DNA of 64,000 nt from Pseudomonas sp. PH1b (lineage in GTDB: Bacteria; Pseudomonadota; Gammaproteobacteria; Pseudomonadales; Pseudomonadaceae): positions 1-64,000 of the forward strand of contig NZ_AYMU01000005.1 in assembly GCF_000633395.1 (NCBI RefSeq). The letters run 5' to 3'. Positions 1-8,237 of the stretch are shown here, one piece after another (the first letter of the stretch is position 1; the number at the start of each line of letters is the position of its first letter). The translations under genes were made by a program, and so were the position numbers. The notes under the pieces were generated by a model that was given only the letters and a program-made list of their open reading frames with translations, had not been told where the DNA came from and did not search any database.

Positions 1-3000
1 GAACAGGTACTGGTGCCAGTGCTGTACCTGGCCCAGGCCAACAACCGCCTGGCGCCCAACGGCTCCCTGATCGCGGGCAAGGACGTGAGCCTGATTGCCG
101 GCAAGGACCTGAACAACGTTGGCACCCTGCGCGCGGCCAATGACCTGTCGGCGGTGGCGGGGGAGAACCTGGTCAATAGCGGTTTGGTGGAGGCGGGCAA
201 CCGCCAGGACCTGCTGGCCGGCAACTACCTGGTCAACCGTGCCGGCGGCATCATCGCCGGGCGCGACGTGAGCCTGACCACCACCCAGGGCGACGTGATC
301 AACGACCGCACCCTGACCACCCACCAGAGCAGCAGCGAAGACTACGTCCGCGAGCAGCGCCGCGATTTCCTCGACAGCGCCGCGCGCATCGAAGCTGGCA
401 ACAGCCTGAGCATCGACGCCGAACGGGACTTCGACAACAACGGCAGCGTCCTGCACAGCGGCGGCGACACCCGCATCAAGGCCGGTCGCAACGTCAGCCT
501 CACCGCCGTCGAGCAAGTGGTCAGCAACGACCGCGGCATTGGCAACCTCGACCAGAGCAAAACCCAGCACGGCGCCACCCTTGAGAGCGGCCGTGATCTG
601 ACCATCGATGCCGGTGGTAGTCTCACCGCCGTCGCCAGCCAGATCGACGCCAAGGGCGATGTGTCGATGACGGTCACAGAAAACCTGACCCTGGCCTCGG
701 CAGCCAACGAACAGCACTGGGCCAGCAAGACCGGCACCACCAAGAGCGAAGAAGATCGCGTCCACCAGCAAGCCACCACGGTGACGGCGGGCGGCGATGT
801 GACGCTCAAGTCCGGCCAGGACATGACCCTGATCTCCAGCCGGATCAAGGCCGGGGACGAAGCCTACCTGGTGGCCGGTGGCGAACTGAACCTGCTGGCG
901 GAGCAGGACAGCGAGCATTCGCTGTATGACATGAAGAAGAAGGGGGGCTTTGGCAACCTGCAGACCCAACGTGACGAAGTCACCCGCACCACCCATATCG
1001 GCAGTGAGGTCAGTGCAGGGGGCAACCTGACGCTCAAGAGTGATGGCGACCAGAAGTATCAGGTCGCCAAGCTGGAGAGTGGCAAGGACCTGACCTTGGA
1101 CAGCGGCGGTGCCATCACCTTTGAAGGGGTGAAGGACCTGCATCAGGAGAGCCACGAGAAGACCAATAACAACTCCTTCTGGGTGTCCTCCAAAGGCAAG
1201 GGCAATACCGACGAAACCTTGCGCCAGACCCAGATGGTGGCGGCCGGCAACATCGTGATCAAAGCCGTTGATGGCCTGAAGATCGATGTGAGGCAGGTCA
1301 ATCAGCAGAGCGTCAGCCAGAGCATCGACGCCATGGTCAAGGCCGACCCGCAACTGGCCTGGCTCAAGGAGGCTGAGAAACGCGGCGATGTTGATTGGCG
1401 CGTAGTGAAGGAGATCCACGACTCCTACAAGTACAGCAACTCCGGGTTGGGGCCGGCGTCGCAGATCATTATTGCGATTGTGATGGCGGCGGTGGTTGGG
1501 CCCATGGCAATGGGCGCGATGGGGACTGCCACCGGTGGAGCGGTTGCTGCGGGGACCATGAGTTCGGGAACTGCTGGAGTATTGGCGTCGAGTGCGGGAG
1601 CTATCGCTACAGGCGCCGCGACTAATGCAACTGTTAGCTTTATCAACAATGGCGGAAACCTGGGGGCGGTGTTCAAGGATGTGACCTCTTCCAGCGCCAT
1701 GAAAGAGTATGTGATCTCTGGTGTTACTGCGGGGCTGACGGCTGGTTACTTCAATGAGTGGACAGGTACTTACACCAACCCAGTAACGAATCAGATTATT
1801 GGACCGAACCTGAGTACTTGGACAGGTATTGGGCAATTTGCTGCGAGCCAAACGCTGCAGAGCGGCACCTCCATGCTGTTGAGCAAAGCGTTGGGGCAGG
1901 GCGGCAGTGCCAGTGAGGCGCTGAAAAGTGCCTTGTTCAATACCTTGGCGGCGGCGAGTTTCAACGCCGTGGGAGATTACTCTCTGGACGTCTTTGCTGA
2001 AGGAACCTTACCGAAAATAGCCATTCACGCGATTGTCGGAAGATTACTATCGGAAGCGACTGGCGGGGACTTCAAAATTGGCGCTTTGGCGGCAGGTGCT
2101 AGCGAAGCTTTGGCCGTGGAACTGGGCCAGTTGGTCAAAGGTGATGAAAACCTATTGGTCATGAGTTCACAAATTGTCGGTGTATTAGCAGCTGCCTCGC
2201 AGAAGGATGCCGATGCACAGTCAATGGAGAAGGGCCGTTGGGTTGCACAGCAAGCAATGCTTTACAACAACCTCAATCATGCGGCGGCAGAAAAACTGCT
2301 CAAGGAGATCAAAGACTGTCGTGCTGCGGGAGGTTGTGGCGAAAGCAAACTTAAAAGCATTCTGGGGAAATATGAGCGGTTGTCTGCTGAACGCTCCAAT
2401 GCCATCAGTGCATGTGGTACCCGCGCATGTGTAGACAAAATCCTCAATAGCTCGATCCGAATGGAGGACCCTGTTTCTCAGGAACTGCTTGGCCTGTTAC
2501 GCCAGACAACCTATGACACCCCTGGCTTATTGCAGGGAAATCCTGACTTGGTGAGCTGGCAAAGTCCTAACCCGAGTGGTTGGGGAGATACTTTTGCACT
2601 GGACAAGCAACAGGCGTATGCCAAGAACATCAAGGAGGGATGGCTGACTCCTCAGGAGTTGGCTGACCTCGACCGTTGGAATGACTCTACCTCGTGGGTG
2701 GATAGACTCGTAGGACGGAAGTTAGAGGCTAAAGAAAAAGCTAGTATTCTGTTGGAACTGGGTACAACGGCCGCCATGGCGCTGATGGGGGGGCGAGGGA
2801 GCGTTGGGGCTGGCGGAAAGGGAACAGGGATACAACATGTATATGACTCTATTAGAAAGGCACCGCAATTTCCGGAAGGTTTTAGGGAGAAAGTTGGTGG
2901 TACTACTAAAAATGTAGTGAATGATAAGTTTTTGCTGGCTGAGTTGCGCGAAGTTGAGCCTGGAAAGTGGTCTAAAATATATAAAGATGGGTTTGATTCA

Positions 3001-3093
3001 AAAGGGTCCAAAGTGTCCGTTCATTACTTTCAAAGCGAAAGTGGAAAGGTTTTTAACGTGAAGGCTAAAAAAGAATGGAGCAATAACAGGTGA
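1..3093 (+). CDS. cdiA: CdiA / filamentous haemagglutinin-type contact-dependent toxin, C-terminal part (5' end outside window)
   Basis: The reading frame is open from base 1, so only the last 1030 residues are present. Residues up to about 450 are degenerate repeats (GGDVTLKSG, AGNSLSID, GGNLTLKS types) typical of the beta-helical haemagglutinin stalk. Residues around 485-680 are an Ala/Gly-rich, partly hydrophobic pretoxin-like segment. A divergent C-terminal domain ends in ...KKEWSNNR. In this family (two-partner secretion, exported by a CdiB-type barrel) the last 80-300 residues are a toxin delivered to neighbouring cells. Base composition changes within the gene: the stalk is G+C-rich, whereas the last ~300 bases are A+T-rich, as expected for an exchangeable toxin tip. 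I see no VENN motif and cannot name the toxin activity. The stop overlaps the GTG start of the candidate immunity gene. The family call is firm; the toxin type is unknown. Confidence 0.88.
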   Translation, partial: EQVLVPVLYLAQANNRLAPNGSLIAGKDVSLIAGKDLNNVGTLRAANDLSAVAGENLVNSGLVEAGNRQDLLAGNYLVNRAGGIIAGRDVSLTTTQGDVINDRTLTTHQSSSEDYVREQRRDFLDSAARIEAGNSLSIDAERDFDNNGSVLHSGGDTRIKAGRNVSLTAVEQVVSNDRGIGNLDQSKTQHGATLESGRDLTIDAGGSLTAVASQIDAKGDVSMTVTENLTLASAANEQHWASKTGTTKSEEDRVHQQATTVTAGGDVTLKSGQDMTLISSRIKAGDEAYLVAGGELNLLAEQDSEHSLYDMKKKGGFGNLQTQRDEVTRTTHIGSEVSAGGNLTLKSDGDQKYQVAKLESGKDLTLDSGGAITFEGVKDLHQESHEKTNNNSFWVSSKGKGNTDETLRQTQMVAAGNIVIKAVDGLKIDVRQVNQQSVSQSIDAMVKADPQLAWLKEAEKRGDVDWRVVKEIHDSYKYSNSGLGPASQIIIAIVMAAVVGPMAMGAMGTATGGAVAAGTMSSGTAGVLASSAGAIATGAATNATVSFINNGGNLGAVFKDVTSSSAMKEYVISGVTAGLTAGYFNEWTGTYTNPVTNQIIGPNLSTWTGIGQFAASQTLQSGTSMLLSKALGQGGSASEALKSALFNTLAAASFNAVGDYSLDVFAEGTLPKIAIHAIVGRLLSEATGGDFKIGALAAGASEALAVELGQLVKGDENLLVMSSQIVGVLAAASQKDADAQSMEKGRWVAQQAMLYNNLNHAAAEKLLKEIKDCRAAGGCGESKLKSILGKYERLSAERSNAISACGTRACVDKILNSSIRMEDPVSQELLGLLRQTTYDTPGLLQGNPDLVSWQSPNPSGWGDTFALDKQQAYAKNIKEGWLTPQELADLDRWNDSTSWVDRLVGRKLEAKEKASILLELGTTAAMALMGGRGSVGAGGKGTGIQHVYDSIRKAPQFPEGFREKVGGTTKNVVNDKFLLAELREVEPGKWSKIYKDGFDSKGSKVSVHYFQSESGKVFNVKAKKEWSNNR

Positions 3094-3437
3094 AGAGTTT
3101 TTCATTGGTGATCGAGCTTTTTGACGCTGAAGAGGCTGCTAGGTTTTTATCCGCAACATCTATTGGATTGTTAACTATGATTGCTAATGGTCTTATGAGC
3201 GTGGATGAGGCGGAAAAGCTTTTATTTACCCCAAGGACATCAAGGATTTTGAAAGATAAAGGTATTCCTCAAGACCTTTGTGATCTCGTGATGAATTGCT
3301 GTGAGCTAGAAGACGTTCTTGATTTAATTCCTCTAAAATTCGAGGAGTCAGTAAGGGATAGGATGGTTGAGTTTTTGGAATTCTTGAAAAAGACAAAGGC
3401 TCAAGATCCAAGTTTTGAATACTTGGATCTTCGGTAG
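3090..3437 (+). CDS. Small acidic protein, candidate immunity protein for the upstream CdiA toxin
   Basis: This 115-residue gene has a GTG start overlapping the cdiA stop by four bases, so it is probably translationally coupled. It is A+T-rich, acidic and largely helical, without signal peptide or membrane segment, so it should be cytoplasmic. The segment LTMIANGLMSVDEAEKLLF recalls the DUF3969-type proteins often found after toxin tips; that match is from memory and tentative. In cdiBAI systems the gene directly after cdiA encodes the cognate inhibitor of the toxin domain. Position, size and composition fit that role, but the sequence itself shows no catalytic motif. Immunity function is inference from context. 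Confidence 0.6.
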   Translation: MKSFSLVIELFDAEEAARFLSATSIGLLTMIANGLMSVDEAEKLLFTPRTSRILKDKGIPQDLCDLVMNCCELEDVLDLIPLKFEESVRDRMVEFLEFLKKTKAQDPSFEYLDLR

Positions 3438-3511
3438 GGAATTGTGATTTTCTAGAACTCTGGTGGTGGTCTTTTAGTTGGGCGTATAAGTGTGGGGTAT
3501 GAATCTCATGA

Positions 3512-3952
3512 TGTTGGACGTGCTTTGCAGGGGAGGTTTCTGGTCTGTTAGCAAAACCTGGGAGTACGTCTGTACCTGCAAGTGGTGTTGGTGCAGGAGC
3601 GACACTTAAGGTTGACTCGGCTCAGTTGGGTAAAAAACTCGGCAAGCATGTTGAGGACTTCGGAGATAATGCTTCAAATGCCGCAGATCGTAGGCTGGTA
3701 ATAAATAAAATCCAGGAAATAGGGGTTAATCCTGACAAGATAGTTTCTGGCGTTTGTTCAGGGCAAGGGCCTGGCGGGAAAATAGGCCCTGTATTTTTCA
3801 GGATTAAAGCAAGTAATGTTGTTGTAACAAAACCAAATGAGTCATTTTTTACCATTTTAAAATACGGTGTGATCGAAAATACATTTGTCAAAAGTCTCTT
3901 TGAGGGGGCTGTTTCGGTAAGATGTTGTGTGCCAGCGATGGTATGTCATTGA
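3512..3952 (+). pseudogene. Orphan CdiA toxin-tip fragment
   Basis: An open frame without a convincing start or ribosome-binding site begins just after an in-frame stop. It reads AGEVSGLLAKPGSTSVPASG (a pretoxin-like linker), then LGKHVEDFGDNASNAADRR and VFFRIKASNVVVTKP, a toxin-type domain. Its last ~15 residues (VRCCVPAMVCH) look like frameshifted read-through. Orphan toxin modules of this kind sit downstream of intact cdiA/cdiI pairs and are thought to be displaced former tips kept as recombination stock. The first ATG-like codon giving a 108-residue protein is at 3626 (TTG), but it starts inside the domain. I treat it as a remnant that is not expressed by itself. Confidence 0.6.
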
Positions 3953-4206
3953 GGTTTTCTTTAGATCCTATGAGTAGTACGGATCTTGGCGAATATGGGC
4001 GGGAGGAGATATTTTCTTTATGTGGAGTCGATATTTTGATGTTGTAGGCAAAAAATTAATTAATGCTTGTTTTTTTGTACTTAACTGTCTCTGAGGCTCT
4101 TGTGGGTGTTATGTTGGTCTTTGGAAATGATTTGACATTGTCTGTTATGAATCTTGGGGGTGAGCTGTATGTTAGTAAGTTGACTCTAGAGGACGTTTTT
4201 AAGTGA
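3943..4206 (+). pseudogene. Broken immunity-protein remnant after the orphan toxin fragment
   Basis: Two short in-register pieces follow the orphan toxin. One is a 34-residue frame at 3943-4047 starting MSLRFSLDPMSSTDLGEYG. The other is a 47-residue frame at 4063-4206 that reads ...TVSEALVGVMLVF... and ...GGELYVSKLTLEDVFK. They are separated by a stop codon and a frame change. The order toxin-then-small-protein and the low G+C suggest a decayed cognate immunity gene. I do not recognise the family. Confidence 0.4.
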
Positions 4207-4608
4207 GGGAATAAGAATTTTTGAATTAAGTTTGCTCAATTAAAAGTGTTCTATGGTCAGGCGTTAAAGCTACAGGCGTAAGTGGAAGATATCCAAGTGG
4301 CTGGGTTACATGTGCGTTGCCTGGTGGAAGAGTCGAAAATTGGCGGGCGGATAGTGGTTTATTGGTTTTCGCGGGGTTGGATGATGAGTGAACTCAAATT
4401 TTAGAAGGTTGGGAATGTAAATAATTATTTGTGTGTTTATTTTTAAGGTGGAAAAGATTTTCTTGTGGGGGTTGGTGTGTCTGAGGAAGAGGTTGTTGAG
4501 TTTTTTATTTCGAAAATAAGCTGGTGTTAAATTCTACTCGGTAGGAAGAGATTTTGGTGCGTGGTCAAATTTTTTAAAGACTGAGTTGGGGAATAAAAAT
4601 TTTGAATA
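4207..4608 (+). other. A+T-rich decayed sequence between toxin remnants and a lipoprotein fragment
   Basis: No intact gene is seen. Short frames such as one reading GVSGRYPSGWVTCALPGG near 4275-4330 and one reading GKDFLVGVGVSEEEVVEFF near 4450-4510 look like further scraps of toxin and immunity genes, each interrupted by stops. Base composition is far below that of the surrounding genome. The best description is a continuation of the degenerate toxin-cassette region. Confidence 0.4.
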
Positions 4609-4755
4609 ATGGCGTTCGAAGAGGACGCGGTTGTCTACCTCAATCGGGATGAGGCTGTCGTGATGATAGTGCTGAACGGTGTGGGAAAGCGTTATCTGGT
4701 TCAGGATGCGTCGCTGGGGACTGTTGCGAAACAGAGTAAGTCAGCCTTGTGTTGA
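4609..4755 (+). pseudogene. Duplicated 3' fragment of the adjacent lipoprotein gene
   Basis: This frame encodes 48 residues ending in RYLVQDASLGTVAKQSK. It closely matches the end of the intact lipoprotein at 4851-5327 (RYLVKDASLGTIARESK). The similarity continues into the DNA after the coding part: both copies are followed within about 50 bases by CTGCAAGAGAA- or TTGCAAGAGAA-like sequence. The signal peptide and N-terminal half are missing. It is therefore a partial tandem duplicate, probably produced by recombination at the edge of the toxin region. Confidence 0.65.
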
Positions 4756-4850
4756 TCTGCATTCGATTAATTGCAAGAGAAGAAGGGGGGGTAAGCCGAT
4801 ATTCCGGTTTAGAGAAAATGATAAAACTACGTGTAATAGGGATGAATCAC

Positions 4851-5327
4851 ATGATTAAGAATGTCTGCAAGACCGCTGCTGTTCTCTCGATAGCCTTGCT
4901 TTACGGCTGTGCCTCAGCCCCATCAATGGAAAAGATGCAAGCCGAAGTCGCGCAGTATTCACCACCCAAACCTGCAGTTGCCGACAAAGGACTGGTATAC
5001 GTCGTTCGTCCTAGCAATGCGGGAATGATGGTGCGTTTCAATGTCTTCCTGGATGACAAGCAAGCCGACTCGGAAATGGGCTACAACCGTGGTAACCAAT
5101 ACATCTATTTTTACGTCACCCCTGGTCAGCACGTGATTAGCTCCAAGGCTGAAAATTGGGCAGACATGCCTGTGACGGTCAAGGCAGGCGAGGTTATCTA
5201 CCTCAAGCAAGAAGTTGAGGTTGGCGTGGTGATGGCTCGCAACAGTTTGAAGGTGTTAAGTGATGTGGAGGGGCGTTATCTGGTCAAGGATGCGAGCCTG
5301 GGTACTATTGCCAGAGAGAGCAAGTAA
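4851..5327 (+). CDS. Small DUF2846-like lipoprotein
   Basis: The protein has 158 residues from ATG 4851, which has GGG about ten bases upstream; ATG 4842 in the same frame is equally possible. A lipoprotein signal peptide is clear: positive N-terminus, hydrophobic stretch, then the lipobox LLYGC, so the mature protein should be an acylated envelope protein. The body (GLVYVVRPSNAG..., VFLDDKQ, YIYFYVTPGQHVI) resembles DUF2846-type proteins of unknown function. A strong intrinsic terminator follows. A truncated copy of its 3' end lies immediately upstream. It could instead be read from 4749, but that would bury the signal peptide. Confidence 0.75.
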   Translation: MIKNVCKTAAVLSIALLYGCASAPSMEKMQAEVAQYSPPKPAVADKGLVYVVRPSNAGMMVRFNVFLDDKQADSEMGYNRGNQYIYFYVTPGQHVISSKAENWADMPVTVKAGEVIYLKQEVEVGVVMARNSLKVLSDVEGRYLVKDASLGTIARESK

Positions 5328-5363
5328 GCCTTTGACCGATCGGTATCCGATCTACTGCAAGAG

Positions 5364-5393
5364 AAAAAGGGCGACTTTCAAGCCGCCCTTTTT
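5364..5393 (+). terminator. Rho-independent terminator after the lipoprotein gene
   Basis: AAAAAGGGCG pairs with CGCCCTTTTT across a short loop and ends in a T-run. The A-run on the other arm means it could also terminate the reverse-strand amidase transcript that ends at 5470. Confidence 0.85.
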
Positions 5394-5469
5394 GCTTACT
5401 GAAGCACCTGTTCCTGCATTCGCTTTGTCGTCACATCCATCAAGTCGTACCCCTCCATTTTTCGCCACC

Positions 5470-6882
5470 TCACACCCTCACCCGCGGAGCCCTCAGCTGC
5501 TCACGCGCAAAGGTGCTTTCATACGCCCGACAAACCCTCAGTACCTGATCATCAGCGAAGCGCGCTGCCACCACTTGCAGGCCGATGGGCAAACCCTGCT
5601 CCGAGAAGCCGCAAGGCAGGGAGGCTGCGGGTTGCTGCGTCAGGTTGAACGGGTAGCTGAACGGCGACCAATGCAGCCAGTCGTCGAGGCCGGAGCCGGG
5701 CGGGGTGTCGTGCCCGGCTTCGAAGGCGGTGATGGGCAGCATCGGGCACACCAGCAGGTCGTAGCGCTGGTGAAAGGCGTTCATCCGGGCCATCAGGGCG
5801 GCCCGGGCTTCCTGGGCGGCGGTGAAGTCGGCCAGGGTGGTGCGCCGGCATTGCTCGGTGAAGCGCAGCAGGCCGGGGTCGAGCAGGGCCTTGTGCGCCG
5901 GGGTCAGGTGGCTGGCCAGGCTTGCGGCTCCGGCGTTGATCACGGTCCTGAACAGTTCCAGTGGGTTGTCGAAGCCCGGGTCGACGGCTTCGACCCGGGC
6001 GCCGAGTTGTTCCAGGCGGGCTACCGCTTGGGCGACTACTCGAGCCACTTGCGGGTCGACCTGGACGTAGCCGAAGTTTGCGCTGTAGGCGATGCGCAGG
6101 CCCTTGAGGTCGGTGCTTTCGGGCAGCCACGGGGTGTGGCGCGGGGCGCCCAGCAGTGGGTCGCGCGGGTCGGGCTGGGCGAGGGTGTGCAGGAATAGCA
6201 CGGCATCGTCGACGCTACGGGTCATGGGCCCCAGGTGCGACACCAGGGTGGTGGCGCTGGCCGGCCATTGCGGGATGTAGCCGAAGGTCGGCTTGAAGCC
6301 GAAGGTGCCGGTGAAGCTGCTGGGGATGCGGATCGAGCCGCCGGCGTCGCTGCCCTGGTGCAGTACGCCGAGGTTCAGTGCGGCGGCCACCGCGGCGCCG
6401 CCGGATGAGCCGCCGCAGGTCATGCGGGTGTCCCAGGGGTTGCGGGTGATGCCGTACAACGGGCTGTCGGTCACGCCCTTCCAGCCGAATTCCGGGCTGG
6501 TGGTCTTGCCCAGTATCACGGCTCCGGCGTTGCGCATAAAGGTGGTGACGGGCGCGTCGACCTCCCAGGGGCCATCGGCGGCAATGGTCAGCGAGGCTTT
6601 GCGGGTCGGCATGCCACGGGTCGGAGTCAGTTCCTTGATCGAGGTGGGCAAGCCATCCAGGGCGCCGCAGGGCTGGCCCTTGAACCAGCGTTGTTCGGCG
6701 CAGCGGGCAGCTTGCAGAGCGCCTTGCGGGTCGGTGTAGCAATAGGCGTTGACCAACGGGTTGAAGCGCTCGATGCGTGCCAGGGCATCTTCGGTGACGT
6801 CCACCGGCGACAGGCGCCGGGCACGGTAGTGAGCCAGCAGTTCGACGGCGCTCATGTCGGCAATGGCAGTGGCTTGAGTCAT
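5470..6882 (-). CDS. Amidase-signature family hydrolase
   Basis: This 470-residue cytoplasmic enzyme hydrolyses C-N amide bonds. The Lys-Ser-Ser triad of the family is visible: K83 in SIKE, S159 in GGSSGG and S183 in GSDAGGSIRIP. Length is usual for the family. The start is the ATG at 6882; the frame extends further upstream but only through the antisense of the neighbouring gene. It lies downstream of an M20 amidohydrolase and an MFS carrier on the same strand. This suggests uptake and stepwise hydrolysis of an amide or N-acyl compound. The substrate cannot be read from the sequence. Cyclic-amide or aryl-amide hydrolases of the same signature family are alternatives. Confidence 0.9.
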   Translation of the reverse strand: MTQATAIADMSAVELLAHYRARRLSPVDVTEDALARIERFNPLVNAYCYTDPQGALQAARCAEQRWFKGQPCGALDGLPTSIKELTPTRGMPTRKASLTIAADGPWEVDAPVTTFMRNAGAVILGKTTSPEFGWKGVTDSPLYGITRNPWDTRMTCGGSSGGAAVAAALNLGVLHQGSDAGGSIRIPSSFTGTFGFKPTFGYIPQWPASATTLVSHLGPMTRSVDDAVLFLHTLAQPDPRDPLLGAPRHTPWLPESTDLKGLRIAYSANFGYVQVDPQVARVVAQAVARLEQLGARVEAVDPGFDNPLELFRTVINAGAASLASHLTPAHKALLDPGLLRFTEQCRRTTLADFTAAQEARAALMARMNAFHQRYDLLVCPMLPITAFEAGHDTPPGSGLDDWLHWSPFSYPFNLTQQPAASLPCGFSEQGLPIGLQVVAARFADDQVLRVCRAYESTFAREQLRAPRVRV

Positions 6883-7013
6883 GGCAGTGATCCTGGTTAA
6901 GAAGCTCCGAGCGGGCCGCGCAACGCAAGGGCGGCGCGGCCGCTGCAGGGACGAGGTGATTGGCGCTGGCGCGGGGCCACGCGCCACTGGCTGTGGGGTG
7001 TTGCCTGGGGCGG

Positions 7014-8192
7014 TCAGCGCAGGTAGGCCTGCACCAGCTCGACCCAACAGGCGGCGCCCAGTGGAATCAGTTCGTCGTTGAAGTCGTAGTGATCGTTGTG
7101 CACCGAGCAGCCGTTGAACTCCCCGGTGCCGTTGCCCAGGCCGAAGTAGCAGCCGGGCACTTCCTGCAGCATCCAGGCAAAGTCTTCGCTGCCCATGGCC
7201 TTGAATGACACCTGCCCCATCACGTTGTCGGCACCCAGGGCCCGATGTGCGGCCTCGAACATTTGCCGGGTCTCGGCGGGGGTGTTGACCAGCACCGGGG
7301 CCAGCAGTTGGTAGTCGATGTCGGCGCTGACGCCGAACGAGGCGGCCTGGCCCTGGACGATGCTGCGGATCCGCTGTTCGACCTGTTGGCGAATCTGCGG
7401 GTCGAGGGTGCGCACGCTCAGTTCCAGCATCGCCGTCTCCGGGATGATGTTGGTGGCGGTGCCGGCCTGCACTTTGCCGATGCTGACCACCACTGCGTCG
7501 CTGGCGCTGACGTTGCGCGAGACCACGGTCTGCAACGCGCCGATGATGCTGCCCAGGGCCGGAATCGGATCGAGGGTGCGCTCCGGCATGGCGCCGTGCC
7601 CGCCGCGGCCTTTGAGGGTGATGCACACCCGTTCGGACGAGGCCATGACCCCGCCGCTCTTGATGATCGCGTAGCCCACCGGGAACCCCGGCATGTTGTG
7701 GAAGGCGTACACCGCATCACAGGGAAAGCGCCGGAACAGGCCGTCCTCCATCATGCTCCTGGCGCCGGTCAGGCCTTCTTCATCGGGCTGGAAGATCAGG
7801 TTCAGGGTGCCGTTGAAGTCACTGTGCAAGGCCAGTTGCTCGGCCGCCGCCAGCAGGGTCGCGGTGTGTCCGTCGTGGCCGCAGGCGTGCATCAGCCCGG
7901 CGTGTCGGCTGGCCCAGGGCAGGCCGTTTTTTTCCTCGATCGGCAGGGCATCCATGTCGGCCCGCAGGCCCAGGGTCTTGCCGCCCTGGCCACGGCGCAG
8001 GACCCCCACCACGCCATGGCCACCGACCCCGGTGTGCACTTGGTAGCCCCATTCTTCAAGCAGGCGGATGACCAGGGCCGAGGTGTCCAGGGTGGCCTGT
8101 CCCAGTTCGGGGTGGGCGTGGATGTCGCGGCGAATCGTCACGAAGCGCTCGGCGCTGGCTTGCAGTCGATGTGGCAGGTTGTCGGGGCTCAC
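7014..8192 (-). CDS. M20 family metallo-amidohydrolase (hippurate hydrolase / N-acyl amino acid hydrolase type)
   Basis: This 392-residue enzyme has the M20D pattern: DIHAHPELG (residues 23-31), RADMDALPI (77-85) and HACGHDGH (102-109), plus PDEEG, which together supply the binuclear metal site and catalytic Glu. Related enzymes (HipO, YxeP, IAA-amino acid hydrolases) cleave N-acyl amino acids in the cytoplasm. It sits between the MFS carrier and the amidase on the same strand. About 130 bases separate its stop from the amidase start, so one transcript is plausible but not proved. The exact acyl group is unknown. Confidence 0.9.
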   Translation of the reverse strand: MSPDNLPHRLQASAERFVTIRRDIHAHPELGQATLDTSALVIRLLEEWGYQVHTGVGGHGVVGVLRRGQGGKTLGLRADMDALPIEEKNGLPWASRHAGLMHACGHDGHTATLLAAAEQLALHSDFNGTLNLIFQPDEEGLTGARSMMEDGLFRRFPCDAVYAFHNMPGFPVGYAIIKSGGVMASSERVCITLKGRGGHGAMPERTLDPIPALGSIIGALQTVVSRNVSASDAVVVSIGKVQAGTATNIIPETAMLELSVRTLDPQIRQQVEQRIRSIVQGQAASFGVSADIDYQLLAPVLVNTPAETRQMFEAAHRALGADNVMGQVSFKAMGSEDFAWMLQEVPGCYFGLGNGTGEFNGCSVHNDHYDFNDELIPLGAACWVELVQAYLR

Positions 8193-8237
8193 GGCAGTTT
8201 CCTTGTTGGCAGGTATGGGAGTGGACAGCGAACCGGC

